NCBI GenBank assembly: GCA_002104905.1
Contig: MCFE01000088.1
Location: 1 to 64,000 of the forward strand
DNA from: Basidiobolus meristosporus CBS 931.73
Taxonomy: Eukaryota; Basidiobolomycota; Basidiobolomycetes; Basidiobolales; Basidiobolaceae
Direction of reading: 5' to 3'
DNA: 64,000 bases
Positions 11,626-22,900 of this stretch are shown here, in pieces; the stretch's first letter is position 1; each line of letters starts with the position of its first letter. The position numbers and the translations under genes are program-made. The notes under the pieces were generated by a model, which was not told the DNA's origin, ran no database searches, and saw only the letters and a program-made list of their open reading frames with translations.

Positions 11626-14600
11626 CTAAATGTTCATACTGACTAGTCCTAATTTTGACCTAAAATATTCAAACTTGTCTCTAGCTAATGGTTTGGTAAA
11701 TATGTCTGCAATCATTTCATCTGTAGGACAGTAAACTAAGCTAACTAAGTTATTCTCTATAGCTTCACGTATGAAATGATGTCTAATATCTATGTGCTTG
11801 GTTCTAGCATGAAAAGTTGGATTTCTACCTAATTGTATACATCCTTGATTATCTTGAAATAAAGTAATAGGCGTTTTTTGACATAGGCCTAAATCTGTAA
11901 AGAGCTTTCTTAACCACATTGCTTCTTTTGTAGCTTCACAGGCTGCCATATACTCTGCCTCTGTAGTAGAAAGTGCTACGGTTGGTTGTTTTCTTGAATT
12001 CCATGAAATGGCTCCTTTACAGTAAAGAAAGGTGTATCCTGTGGTGGATCTTCTGTCTTCTAAATTTCGTCCCCAATCAGCATCAGAGTATCCCACAAGA
12101 TCCTGTTCTGAATCCTTATAAGTGTATCTTAAGCAGATATCAGCAGTTCCTTTTAGGTATCTAAAAATCCGCTTAACTGCTGCAATATGATCAGATCCAT
12201 AATTCTGATTATGTTGGCTGACAACTCCCACTGAATATGAGATATCTGGACGTGTTCCAAGCATGATATACATCAGACTGCCGACCATAGATTGATAAGG
12301 AAAGTCAGGGCTTTCAGATGGCACCAAGCTCTCTTGATTTGGTTGAGTTTTGACCAAGTTAAGGTTTGTCTCCATTGGGGTAGCTGCCGGTTTACAGTCT
12401 TCCATTTTGTACTTCTTTAGTATATCTTGAATATACTTGGATTGGCTTAGGGTAATAGTCTGGGTACTTCTGTCTATGGAGAACTTAATCCCTAAGTAGT
12501 AACTAAGTTCTCCTAGATCGGACATCTTGAACTCCTTAGATAGGCTGGATTTAGTCTCTTCCAATGTTTCTAGGTTATTGGCGGCTATAATAAGATCATC
12601 CACATATAGAGCTAATAGAACTGGATTTGCTCTATCTGGCTTATAGTATATACTATAGTCAGCATTACTCCTTTTGAAACTCAAAGATTCCAAATAAGAA
12701 TCTATCTTGCAATTCCAGGCTCTCGGTGATTGTTTGAGACCATATAGTGACTTTTTAAGCTTGCAGACCAAATGGGGGTTATCTTGGTCAACAAACCCAT
12801 CAGGCTGGTCCATATACACGTCCTCATCAAGTTCTCCATTCAAAAATGCAGTTTTTACATCCATTTGATGAATAAAAAACTTATATTTGGCTGCAATAGC
12901 CAATATTAATCTGATGGAATTAAACTTGGCTACCGGTGCAAAGGTCTCAGTATAGTCAAGTCCTTTTGTTTGAGAGTATCCTTTGGCTACAAGTCTTGCT
13001 TTGTATCTTTCAATTGTACCATCAGCCTTGTATTTTGTCTTGAAGACCCATCTGCATCCAATTGATTTTCGGTTGATTGGTAATTTGACTAAGTCCCAAG
13101 TTTGATTTTCCATCAGGGCCTGATATTCCTCAGTCATTGCAGATCTCCAAAACTTCGTCTGAGGGCTATTTAGGGCCTCTTTTACAGTCTGGGGTTCATC
13201 AACATGGACTGAATAGGCATAGGCTAAGTTTGTACCCTCATTGATATAGTAATTTGGGCTATTTCTTGTCCGATTGGATCTCCGGGCATTTGATACTGGA
13301 ATGATCACTTCTGGGATATTCCTGGGCACTGATTCTGGCTGAACCACGGTTGTAGAGTCCTCTGGAGTGAAAAAATTTTCATTGTTTTGCTCTGATTCAA
13401 TCCTGACAATTGGTGGACTTGAGATCAAATTTTCGTCATCATCTGATGTCATTTTTTGTGAAAATTTTGAATTTTCATCAAACAACACATCCCTGGACTT
13501 GATCAGCTTCTTTGCTTCGGTATTGTAGAGTCTGTATGCCTTACTCTCATTGCAGTAGCCCAAAAATATGCATTTTACACTTTTTGGCTCAAATTTTGAC
13601 TGATTTCCGGCCAGTTTTTTGGCATATGCTGTACACCCAAATATTCTTAGATGTTCTGCACTTGGTCTGTATCCATACCATGCTTCAAATGGAGTAGAAT
13701 CACGAAGTATTCTGTTATAACTCCTATTTTTAAGATATACAGCAGTGGCAACTGATTCCGCCCAAAAATCATAGGATAATTTTTGATCATGGATCATAGA
13801 TCTTGCCATATCAATTATTGATCTGTTAGCTCGTTCTGCTACTCCATTTTGCTGTGGGGAGTATGGTACAGTAGTCTCTTGCTTTATCCCATGAATTTTG
13901 CAGAAGTGGATGAAGAGTTTTGAGGTATATTCTCCACCATTGTCAGAGCGTATTTTCTTGATTTTTTCACCAGTTTCTCTCTCCACCATGGCTTTAAACT
14001 CCCTGAGCTTAGACAGAGCTTCTTCCTTTCTCTCCATGAAGTAAACCCATGTGTATCTTGTATAATCATCAATAAAAGTGATTAAATACTTCATCCCGCC
14101 TAAGGATAAATTTTGCATAGGTCCACACAGATCTGAGTGAATTAGATCTAATTTTTTCTTAGTTTTGATTAACCCAGAGCTCTTGAACGGTTGTCTGGCT
14201 TGTTTCCCATATATGCAGGCTTCACAGTGCTCCAAATTAGCTGGGGGATCAATTTTCACTCCAGAAATTAGCTGATCTTTGATCATTTTGCGCAAATAAT
14301 CAAAATTGATGTGTCCAAATCTCCTGTGCCAAAGCATTGGTGTTTCTTCATTTAAGTTACTTATATTGGCTTCCAAATATGATGGAATATAAGTCAACTT
14401 GTATAGATTCTGATCTCTGATGCCCGAAGCAATATGAGCACCATTTTGATCAGTGATCCTGCATCCAGAATTGTCAAAACTGAAACTGAGTCCTTCTGCT
14501 GTGGCCTTGCTTACAGAGAGTAGGTTCTTGGCTATTTCTGGTACATAGAGTACTTCTTTAAAGGTCAGTGTATGGCTTCCTTCACTGCTTCTAAGGTTTA

Positions 14601-15597
14601 CTTGGATAGTTCCTTCTCCCACTGCATCAAGTGTTCTATCGTCACCCATGAAAACCTTCTTAATTGGAATTTCTTGATATTGGGTAAAAAGTTCTTTTTG
14701 GTGTGTAAAGTGTTGAGAAGCTCCAGAGTCAATATACCACGTCTGAGAATCCTTGTTTGTGGTCATATTTAGTGCAGATATGAATAGTCTATCTTCAGTT
14801 GTTGCAGCATTTCCATATTCAGGCTTCTTTTGCTGATAATCTCTCTTTTTGAAACACCGGTCTGATGTGTGTCCTTTCCTTTTGCAGTAGTTGCAAAATA
14901 GGTTGTTGTTGCCTTTGTAGGGTCTTGGGTACCTCCTTTGTTGGTTATCATTGCTTATTAAAGCATTTTCTTCTTCCTTCTTATTGGCGCTTGATTTTCT
15001 TAATTCTTCATCCAGGAGCCTTCCATATACGTAATTTAAGGTCAAATCTTCAGTTCTGGACTCTAGGGCTGATACAAGGCCCTGAAACTCGTCTGTCAGG
15101 CTATTCAGGATGGTAACTATCACATCCTCATCAGTAGTTGGTACGCCCACAGATTCCATCTCATCTACCAGCAGGGTAATTCTGTTAATTAGATTTTTCA
15201 TTTCTTCTCCTGGCAGCATCTTTGTAGTAAAGAATTTTCTTCTCAGATACATTTTCTTGGCAGCTGAACATGACTGGTAGGTGTCTTCTAATGCCTTCCA
15301 GGCATTCTTTGCCGTTTTTGCTCTTGAGCATTGAATTAGCAATTTGTCCTTGACATTAAGGCAAATGCAGTTAAAGGCACTTTGTTCTTTCTTCTGGTAC
15401 TTTAAGGCTTCCTCTCCCACGTTTTTAGGAGGGCATTCTTCTCCCATGACAATATCCCAAAGGCCTCTTTCTTGCAGCAGCATCTTCATCTTCACCTTCC
15501 ACACTTGGTAGTTAGATCCATCCAACTTTTCAGCAGAGGGAAAAATTCCAGTAATAGCAGTAGTAGACATTGCAGAGAGTGACAGCTCGGGGCTCAT
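11626..15597 (-). CDS. Copia gag-pol polyprotein, intact (element 1)
   Basis: Single frame of 1323 residues starting at the ATG at 15597, which lies inside the primer-binding site; the open frame extends further upstream only into LTR sequence. Domains in order: gag; a zinc knuckle of the form CX2CX4HX4C (about residue 230-245); aspartic protease DSGAS (about 288); GAG-pre-integrase HHCC region (about 420-460); integrase catalytic core with D, SDNGGEY (about 551) and PQQNGVAERANR; reverse transcriptase with YVDD at residues 998-1001 (bases 12595-12606); RNase H with SDADWG and STTEAEYM. The order PR-INT-RT-RH defines Copia (Pseudoviridae-type) elements. No stop codon or frameshift is seen, unlike its relatives at 45573-48448. 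Gag and Pol being in one frame, as in Copia and Ty5, means the Gag excess must be made by another route. Confidence 0.95.
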   Translation of the reverse strand: MSPELSLSAMSTTAITGIFPSAEKLDGSNYQVWKVKMKMLLQERGLWDIVMGEECPPKNVGEEALKYQKKEQSAFNCICLNVKDKLLIQCSRAKTAKNAWKALEDTYQSCSAAKKMYLRRKFFTTKMLPGEEMKNLINRITLLVDEMESVGVPTTDEDVIVTILNSLTDEFQGLVSALESRTEDLTLNYVYGRLLDEELRKSSANKKEEENALISNDNQQRRYPRPYKGNNNLFCNYCKRKGHTSDRCFKKRDYQQKKPEYGNAATTEDRLFISALNMTTNKDSQTWYIDSGASQHFTHQKELFTQYQEIPIKKVFMGDDRTLDAVGEGTIQVNLRSSEGSHTLTFKEVLYVPEIAKNLLSVSKATAEGLSFSFDNSGCRITDQNGAHIASGIRDQNLYKLTYIPSYLEANISNLNEETPMLWHRRFGHINFDYLRKMIKDQLISGVKIDPPANLEHCEACIYGKQARQPFKSSGLIKTKKKLDLIHSDLCGPMQNLSLGGMKYLITFIDDYTRYTWVYFMERKEEALSKLREFKAMVERETGEKIKKIRSDNGGEYTSKLFIHFCKIHGIKQETTVPYSPQQNGVAERANRSIIDMARSMIHDQKLSYDFWAESVATAVYLKNRSYNRILRDSTPFEAWYGYRPSAEHLRIFGCTAYAKKLAGNQSKFEPKSVKCIFLGYCNESKAYRLYNTEAKKLIKSRDVLFDENSKFSQKMTSDDDENLISSPPIVRIESEQNNENFFTPEDSTTVVQPESVPRNIPEVIIPVSNARRSNRTRNSPNYYINEGTNLAYAYSVHVDEPQTVKEALNSPQTKFWRSAMTEEYQALMENQTWDLVKLPINRKSIGCRWVFKTKYKADGTIERYKARLVAKGYSQTKGLDYTETFAPVAKFNSIRLILAIAAKYKFFIHQMDVKTAFLNGELDEDVYMDQPDGFVDQDNPHLVCKLKKSLYGLKQSPRAWNCKIDSYLESLSFKRSNADYSIYYKPDRANPVLLALYVDDLIIAANNLETLEETKSSLSKEFKMSDLGELSYYLGIKFSIDRSTQTITLSQSKYIQDILKKYKMEDCKPAATPMETNLNLVKTQPNQESLVPSESPDFPYQSMVGSLMYIMLGTRPDISYSVGVVSQHNQNYGSDHIAAVKRIFRYLKGTADICLRYTYKDSEQDLVGYSDADWGRNLEDRRSTTGYTFLYCKGAISWNSRKQPTVALSTTEAEYMAACEATKEAMWLRKLFTDLGLCQKTPITLFQDNQGCIQLGRNPTFHARTKHIDIRHHFIREAIENNLVSLVYCPTDEMIADIFTKPLARDKFEYFRSKLGLVSMNI

Positions 15598-15601
15598 AAC
15601 C
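15590..15601 (-). promoter_or_regulatory. Primer-binding site of Copia element 1 (internal tRNA-iMet type)
   Basis: The minus-strand sequence GGTTATGAGCCC directly follows the 5' LTR. It is the exact complement of GGGCUCAUAACC, the anticodon stem-loop of yeast-type initiator methionine tRNA. Drosophila copia and yeast Ty5 prime from this internal region with a half-tRNA. The gag ATG (15595-15597) is the complement of the CAU anticodon. Confidence 0.8.
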
Positions 15602-15951
15602 TGTTGTAAGAGTCTTGGAGATATTGGAAGTGATTTGGAGAACAAGTAGATTATGTAGTTTTCACTTAATGATTTATTGAATGTAAAAGTAGTATTTATA
15701 CTTTTACATGGTCTTGGCATTACAAACACGTAGAATAGGTTAAGGAAGGTCCCAAGAACATGTGTGCAAAGTTTGGGGCTGTTTGGACAACTTTGAGAAT
15801 TTTCATGTTCTGGGTACTTGGTATTTTGGTGAAAATATTCTAAGTAAATCCCGACAAGGAATTTGGTCAGTATTCTCTAGGATTTGAAGGTGATGATCTA
15901 AGTGACTAAGTTAGGTGAATATTTAGGTGGAAAATACGAATTTTTACAACA
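15602..15951 (-). repeat. 5' LTR of Copia element 1
   Basis: 350 bp; same ends as the 3' LTR. A TATAAATA-like box lies in its minus-strand sequence, as expected of an LTR promoter. Confidence 0.93.
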
Positions 15952-16012
15952 AAAACCACATAATCTACTTGTTCTCCCAATCACTTCCAATATCTCCAAG
16001 ACTCTTACAACA

Positions 16013-16963
16013 CTTAGATCATTACCCTCAAATACTAGAGAATACTGACCAAATTCCTTGTTGGATTTACTTAGAATATTTACCCAGAACATGAAAATTC
16101 TCAAAGTTGTCCAAACAAGTTTGGGGGCTTTTGGACAGCTTTGAGAAAGTTCATAATCTGGGTACATGATAGCTTGGTGAAAATATTCTAAGTAAAGCCC
16201 AACAAGAAATTTGGTCAGGCCAGAATGCTAATCAAAGAACAAGATATATGTGACTAAGTTAGCATGAATATTTAGGTGACAACTTAATAACTACAACACA
16301 ATTTTGTTTATAGCCAATGGTATGATAAATATGTCTGCAATCACTTTGTCTGTGGGACAGTAAGCTAAGTTAACTAAGTTACTCTCTATAGCTTCACCTA
16401 TGAAATGATGCCTAATATCTATGTGCTTAGTGATGGCATCAAAAGCTGAATTTCTACCTAGGTGTATATATCCTTGATTGTCTTGAAATAAAGTAATAGG
16501 CGTTTTTTGATATAAGCATAAGTCTTCAAAATGCTTTCTAACCACATTACTTCCTTTTTAGCTTCACAGGCTGCCATATGCTCTGCCTCTGTGTTGGAGA
16601 GTGCTACAGTTAGCTGCTTTCTTGAATTCCATGTAGGTGAATATTTGGGTAGAATTGCTAATTCTCACAACAGTTTTCAGTTGGCAATTTGTTGAATGTA
16701 AAAGTGGTGTTTATCCCTTACTTGGTAATGAGAAAACTAACAGAAACAAAATGCTTAAAAGATCACAAGTGTATGTTTGCAAGGTTTGGAGGCCTTTGAA
16801 TAGGTTTTTAAATTCACATGCTATAGGTACTTGACACTTTGGTGAAAATAATCTAAGTAAATCCCAACAAAGAATTTGGGCAAGATATAGTAGGCTTCAT
16901 AGGCTAAGTTCTAAGTAACTAAGTTTATGGAATATTTAGGTGCAAGCACAAAATTCACAACAA
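16013..16963 (-). mobile_element. Stacked Copia fragments (LTR pieces and 3' end of pol)
   Basis: 16013-16120 is a plus-oriented LTR piece. 16121-16295 is a minus-oriented LTR piece. 16296-16632 is the RNase H end of pol on the minus strand, recognisable by PITLFQDNQG, HIDIRHHFI and CPTD; its C-terminus is altered and its upstream part is lost. 16632-16963 holds further LTR-like sequence ending CACAACA. All are diverged, so these are old insertions. Confidence 0.7.
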
Positions 16964-17204
16964 TGTCAAGGCAGACTTTTAGTTCTCCCATTCACTTCCA
17001 ATGCTGTCCATATTGTTGATGTGATGAGGTGGGCTTGTTGTTTATCAACAACATTTATGACTGCTTATTAGACCCATGTAAACAATCATGCACATATCAT
17101 TAATTTGCTAGAAATCGATATTATGGTATATGAGAGTACTCTAAGCATTCCACAACACATTCTTACTCAAAGAACAAATAAAATAATCACTCTTCCAAGG
17201 CCAC

Positions 17205-17991
17205 CTACCTGGGTTCATTACTGTTGTGCGCGCATTGCCTTTTGCTACGTAGCCCATTTCTGCAGTAACTGGTTGCCAATGAGGCTCACGCATGCCCTTA
17301 TTGGTGATCCTCAGTGAACATTGAGATATCATCCAAGATGGGCCAGAATTGTTGACGTGCGGTTTTGGCTGATCCTGCAAGGGATGAGACTGATGCTGAC
17401 ATAGCTTCCGCATCAAATTTATGTTGATCGCCCCATTTTTCTTCAGTTGTGGACGGTGCTGTCGACTGTAATCGGCCAATATGCGTATCCTTGGTGGGTC
17501 GGGTAAGCGCTTTGAATGCCATCGTGGGCAAATCATAAGTGTTACCGAGGACAGCATCTGATATAGCACCGAAAGCGCCAGATATACCAGAGTCTTCGGG
17601 TCTCTCGTGAGTCAGAGCGATTATAAATTCAGCTTCTCCCTCCCCGGTAATCTCTATATGATGCAAGGCCCCAGAGGGTGCATAGAATATTTGGCCACAA
17701 CTTACTGTGAATGTACTGAACACACTGTCGTTCTCAAACATGGGTACTTCAACTTCACCTCGTTAGCAATAAGCGAGTTCATTTCTATTCACATGCCAGT
17801 GAGGTTCCCGCATACCACCATGCTTAAGAATTACACGATGCACAGACAATCTTTCGAGTATCGGAAAATTATCGACTGTTAACGAAGTAATACTGCCTGC
17901 CTCCGAGATGAATGTGGGCTTTTGGTCAATTAGGGAAATGATAAGTGTACGTACAGCAAGATCGTTGACAAAGAGAGGAACAAACCTTCAT
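17205..17991 (-). pseudogene. Broken bicupin (oxalate-decarboxylase-like) gene
   Basis: The ATG at 17991, followed by a probable 5' intron (donor GTTTGT after ATGAAG, acceptor AAAAG), leads into a first cupin domain with GGMREPHWHVNRNELAY. The frame is then cut by TAA at 17763-17765 and continues in the same frame with GQIFYAPSGALHHIE, HERPED, GAFGAISDAVLGNTYDLP and FWPILDDISMF. Near 17310-17325 a frameshift puts the second cupin motif, KGMREPHWQPVTAEMGYVAK, in another frame. After ARTTVMNPG the gene stops at a possible splice donor, and the rest of the second cupin is missing. Secreted fungal bicupins of this type include oxalate decarboxylases; here the metal-ligand His after the HW motif of cupin 2 is also changed (HWQ). 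A TATA-like CTATAAAA lies about 50 bases upstream. Three independent lesions indicate a pseudogene rather than one sequencing error. Confidence 0.8.
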
Positions 17992-19962
17992 CGGAATCAA
18001 TCAAATTGAATACTGTCTTTCCGTTTAGACTTCACTTGACTTTTATAGTGATGGGGGAACGGCCCTTGGGCTGGACTGTAGCGTAGCATATGATCGTCCG
18101 CAGGTTGCGGGGAAAAAGGACATGGTGATCTTGTGATGCTGTATTTGCTCACTAATTTAGCAGTTTTGACCATATGCCATGTTATATATTTCTAGAAAAT
18201 AGCGGGGGTTGTGAGAAATCGATTTGATTCAGCCAATTATTATCGATTACCTCATATGGCCATACCTATTATGAGAGCAAATCTTTTACCAGCCCGCTTT
18301 TCGGCGAAAATTGGCCAGTATTATTTATCTAGCGCTGGGATGGATATTAAGAAATAGTTATGCCACGTTGAGAAACTGCCAAACAGAGCAGAGAGTTTTG
18401 AAAACTAAATGTTAATTGATGGAGATAAACGTATCACTTTATGTCAGGATGCAGTTTGTTACTGTTTCCCAGTAATATCAACCCATGGTTGGGTACAGAG
18501 GGTAATTTCCATATTTCCACAACCCTCGAATTAACCACGTTCAAAGCTCCAGCAACTAAATCCTGTGATATCGAGTTTTCAGCTAGTTACCCTGGAAAGG
18601 ATTATCGTCATATGGGTGTGATGCGTATCTCCACGAAACGAATAAAATGCTCACAACAACGGCGTACCAACGGAGCAATAAGAAAGATTCCGGAGTTGCT
18701 TCAAATGTGAGATACCTTACTTGGCCATTCTGCAAAGTCTACTCTTCACCAGTTAGGAACTGCGGATTAAGAGCTTTTGAGTGGTTGAGACCGGTTAAAA
18801 CTAGTGTTATGGGGATCGTTGACATTGGCTGTACCAGAAATGGCAAAAAAGCCTGATTCAATGCAATCAAATGTTTTTACCGAGAATTTTCGAAAAGAAT
18901 TCGAGCTACAGACAACCCCCAACTAATCTAGAAACCATTCATTTGGATGGTGCGTGTTGCAGTAGAGATTTGTTGCCAGGTACGCTGAATAAATCGGAAA
19001 TTGCCATGTAGATGAATGTATACATGTGTAATTTCCAAGTGAACCGTAGAATCTAATTAAATACAGTCGACTAGATAGATATAGGCGGAGTGAGAAACAT
19101 ATGTTATTTGGCTTTGGAATTATCGCCAGCGCTTACTCTGACGATGATTAGTACCTGACCTTGGTCCAGTTACTTGATACTCGAGGGATTTCATTGGAGT
19201 TGCTACTACTAATATTGGTGGAAGGTCTTTGAATGAGACACCGATGATTTATTGGGATCTAGAATGCAGGATTAGCACAATATTGTCCGCCACATTAGGA
19301 CTATCTTTTACTGCAAGAACCATATTGACGTATGTTGCCCTTTGCTCCGAGACCCCCATAGGTTGCTGGGTTACTTCCCTAGCTTGCATCAAAGGGCAGT
19401 CCAGCTCTGTCATCTAAAAATAGAAGTCAATAGAACGCAGGGTGCACTCCTTATTTATGGAAAGCAACCAATCAACCGCATCGAAAGTGTGGGCCAATTT
19501 CCACTTCATCCGATACATTGATGAACACAAATACTCGTTTATTGGATAGTCACTCGCGTATGACGTCAAAATGATATCATACTCGCTGAACTAAAAGAGT
19601 AATCCAGTATTCGTATCACTCTGGAGTGCTTATTCTTATCCACGTGGTTTCCCTCAAGCCAGCTTCATCTCTTTTCTGAAGCAATTCTCCTTAACTTTCC
19701 TAGCCAGGTTTGTTTGCAAAAAGTACTTGAGAACGAGCTTTTCCACCTATTTCCTTGGATTACAATTACATGCCCTTGATTTTACCTGCTAGTCTCTTCC
19801 CATCCCTTGTTTCCGGTTTCTACTTTTTATACCATAGTTTACCTTAACACGTATTTACATACCGCTGACTGACTGACTTACTTCCTTAGAGTGTTCTTTA
19901 TCTTGTTTAATATTTACTAATTCTTTTCCCACAACCTTCTTCCCTACCCCCATCAAATTGCT
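17992..19962. other. Long intergenic region upstream of the histidine kinase
   Basis: No gene supported. Frames such as 18441-18710 lack recognisable motifs. The last ~350 bases (19620-19962) are pyrimidine-rich on the plus strand, with repeated TTCC and CTT words, typical of fungal promoters and 5' leaders; the ATG at 19963 follows a CT-rich run. Confidence 0.5.
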
Positions 19963-22900
19963 ATGTCCACCGCGTTTATGAGATATCTCGGCGACGCCCT
20001 ATTGGCCTCCAGCTCGATCGATCCTAGAGAACACTATTTTTCTTCCACGTATAGCCTCTCAGAAGAGGAAAAGCGCATCGAGGTAGCATTGCAGCAAGTG
20101 CTACGTCGACAGCATTTCCTGGAGCAGGAGCTCAAGAAATGTCAATACCATCATAACGAAAACTGTGTAGATGAGCAACCATACGTTGACACCACAAACC
20201 ATAGCTGTGGTATTGAGCAATATCAATACACCACCGTTCCACCAAAGGAGGTGAATATGGAACTTGAGATACCAGGCTCATTACAGTTATATATATCCCA
20301 CCCGGTTCCCTCTTTTCCCAGCCATACATCCTCACAACTCTCGGAAAAATCCCTATCTACATGTACATCTGCTTCAGGGGAAGAGTACGAGAGCGATGCC
20401 GACACACACCTTCCTAGAAAAAATCTGGCCGAGTCCTATCTGGATGATTGTACTAATGTCATATTAGCGATCTCCAACGGCGATCTATCCAAGAGAGTGA
20501 CATCAACCGCCGACGGTGGGTCTGCCCTGATTTTGAAGAATGCGATAAACACCATGGCAGACCGTTTGACAGCATTTACTGACGAGATGATGATCATTGG
20601 AAAGGAAAGCCCTCACCAGAGCCCAGCCCAACCATGGGATGGAGCATGGAAAGAAGCCATACAACATGTCGATCAAGTCGTCGCCAGACATTCCAAAGAG
20701 ATGCAGGATATCATCGGGGTGTGCCAAGCAGTCTCCCACGGGGACCTATCCAAGAAGGTCACGGTGGATGTCGAAGGGGAGACCTTGGTACTGAAAGAGC
20801 TGATCAACACCATGGTGGACCAATTGGGCTGCTTTTTCTCCGAGGTGATTCGAGTCACTCATGAAGTAGGAACACAAGGCAGACTTAGTAAGCGTGCTGA
20901 AGTGTTTGGCACCCATGGTTCCTGGAAATACCTAACCGACAACATCAACCTGATGGCCTCGAACCTATCGAACCAAGTCCGAGACATCACAAACGTGAGT
21001 AAAGCGATAGCACAGGGAGACTTCTCGAAGCAAATCACGGTGGAGGTTGATGGAGAGCTGTTGGATTTGAAGCTGGTCATCAATGCCATGGTGGTTAAAC
21101 TCGGGGCGTTCGTCTCGGAGGTGACAAGGGTCGGCTACGAGGTTGGCACTGAGGGGAAGTTGGGAGGCCAAGTGGTTGTGGAGGATATCGGCGGTGCGTG
21201 GAAAGAGATGGCGGACAACGTGAATTTGATGGTGTCTAACCTTACCGCGCAGGCCAGAGATGTGGCCCTGGTGAGCAAAGCCATTGCCGTAGGCGATTTA
21301 TCCAAGAAGATCACCGTCAATGTCGGAGGAGAGATCAACGAACTCAAAACCACCATCAACACGATGGTGGACAAACTACGAACATTCGTATCCGAGGTGA
21401 CCAGGGTTACCCACGAGGTTGGAACTGAGTGGAAACTGGGCGGCCAAGCCATTGCGATAGATGTTGCCGGAACATGGAAGGAGCTGACGGAGAGCCTCAA
21501 TATGATGGCATACAACGTTACCAACCAGGTTCGAGACATTGTCACTGTGAGCAAAGCGTTTGCCACCGGGGATCTCTCCAAGAAGGTCTCGGTGAACGTG
21601 CAAGGGGAAATACTGGATCTTAAACTGACGATCAACACCATTGTGGATCAACTTCGGACCCTCAACGAAGAAGTTTACCGAGTTGCCACGGAGATCGGCA
21701 TCGAAGGGAAACTCGGCGGACAGGCTGTCGTTCAAAACGCAGGCGGCACCTGGAAAAACCTAACCGATAGCATCAATATGATGACCTTGAACCTGACCGA
21801 TCAGATCCGGGACATTGCCTACGTCAACCGAGCGATCACCGCCGGTGACCTCTCAAAGAAGGTGACGATTGACGTGAAGGGGGAGATGTTGGATTTGAAA
21901 AGTAGCATCAACACGATGGTAGATCAGTTGCACTCGTTTAAAACGGAGGTGACCAGAATGTCGCTCGAGATGGGCACCCAAGGCAAACTTGGGGGCCAGA
22001 TAGCGATGAAGGACGTCTCTGGCGTCTGGGAGGAGCTGACCCTGAGTGTCAACGATCTGTCCACAAACCTTGCGAAGCAGATGCGTTCGATCACCGCAGT
22101 GACGAATGCCGTTGCCAGCGGGGACCTCTCGAAAAAGATCACCCTCGAGGTGAAGGGGGAGGTGAACGAGCTCAAGACAACCGTCAACTCACTGGTAGAC
22201 CAACTCCACAATGTTGTCTCCGAAGTGAAACGAGTTACCTACGAGATTGGCGTGGAAGGTAAGCTGGGTGGGCAAGCTACTGTGCACGGCGTTGAAGGCA
22301 CGTGGAAAGAGTTGACTGACAGTGTGAATGCTATGGCTGGTAACATGACTAGTCAAGTTCGGGACATCGCCAACGTCACCAAAGCGGCGACACGCGGTGA
22401 CTATTCCCTGACAACCACCACCAACGTGAGAGGAGAGATCTTGGGGTTGAAAGACACCATCAACGATATGGTCCATCAATTGAACACCTTCTATGTGGAG
22501 CTCAACCGTATCTCGGCAGAAGCAGAGTCACTTAGCAGACCTGATGAGCAAGAGCCGACTGAAGATAGCATCAAAGATGGGGCGGCCACTGAAGGCGAGG
22601 GTGGCAAAGAAGAAACCGATGCAGAGATCCACAAACTTATTGTCAACAGTTTATTTAACAACGTCCGAGAGACTATCCGGAGGAGTCACGCGGCGAGGGA
22701 AACGGCGGAACTGGCCAATCGATCAAAGAGCGACTTCCTGGCCACCATGTCTCATGAGATTCGAACCCCTATGAATGGCATCATCGGGATGACACAGCTT
22801 GCGCTAGACGCCGATCTAACCGGCCAACAGAGAGAGAATCTGACGATTGTCAGTCAGCTGGCAGGCACGTTGCTCTGTCTTATCAACGACATCTTGGATA

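Larger units (their letters stand above)
11265..15951 (-). mobile_element. Full-length Copia retrotransposon, apparently intact (element 1)
   Basis: Complete Ty1/Copia-type element of 4687 bp on the minus strand. The 5' LTR is 15602-15951 and the 3' LTR 11265-11614; both are 350 bp, and I found no difference between them on reading, which implies very recent insertion. Ends are TGTTGTAA...TTACAACA. The 5-bp target duplication AAAAC flanks it. The primer-binding site (15590-15601) directly abuts the 5' LTR, and a purine-rich tract (reverse strand GAGTGGGAG, ending at 11615) precedes the 3' LTR. A single uninterrupted gag-pol frame fills the interior. It has landed in an older LTR of its own family. 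All parts needed for autonomous transposition seem present. Confidence 0.95.
10971..16012 (+). repeat. Older Copia LTR, plus orientation, split by the 11265-15951 element
   Basis: The left part, 10971-11264, begins TGTTGTAAAAATTCG. The right part, 15957-16012, resumes at CCACATAATC and ends in CTTACAACA. Joined across the insertion they make one LTR of the same family in the opposite orientation. The insertion duplicated AAAAC, present at 11260-11264 and 15952-15956. Confidence 0.85.

Noticed and set aside
15598-15729. Upstream extension of the Copia gag-pol frame into the LTR (43 codons)
   Set aside because: The frame is open by chance through LTR sequence. Translation should start at the ATG inside the primer-binding site, because the LTR part is duplicated non-coding sequence.
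18441-18710. 89-codon frame upstream of the histidine kinase
   Set aside because: No motif, no supported promoter or splice signals.
21135-21735. Antisense frames of 119-168 codons over the histidine kinase repeats
   Set aside because: Shadow frames of the repetitive poly-HAMP coding sequence; no motif.
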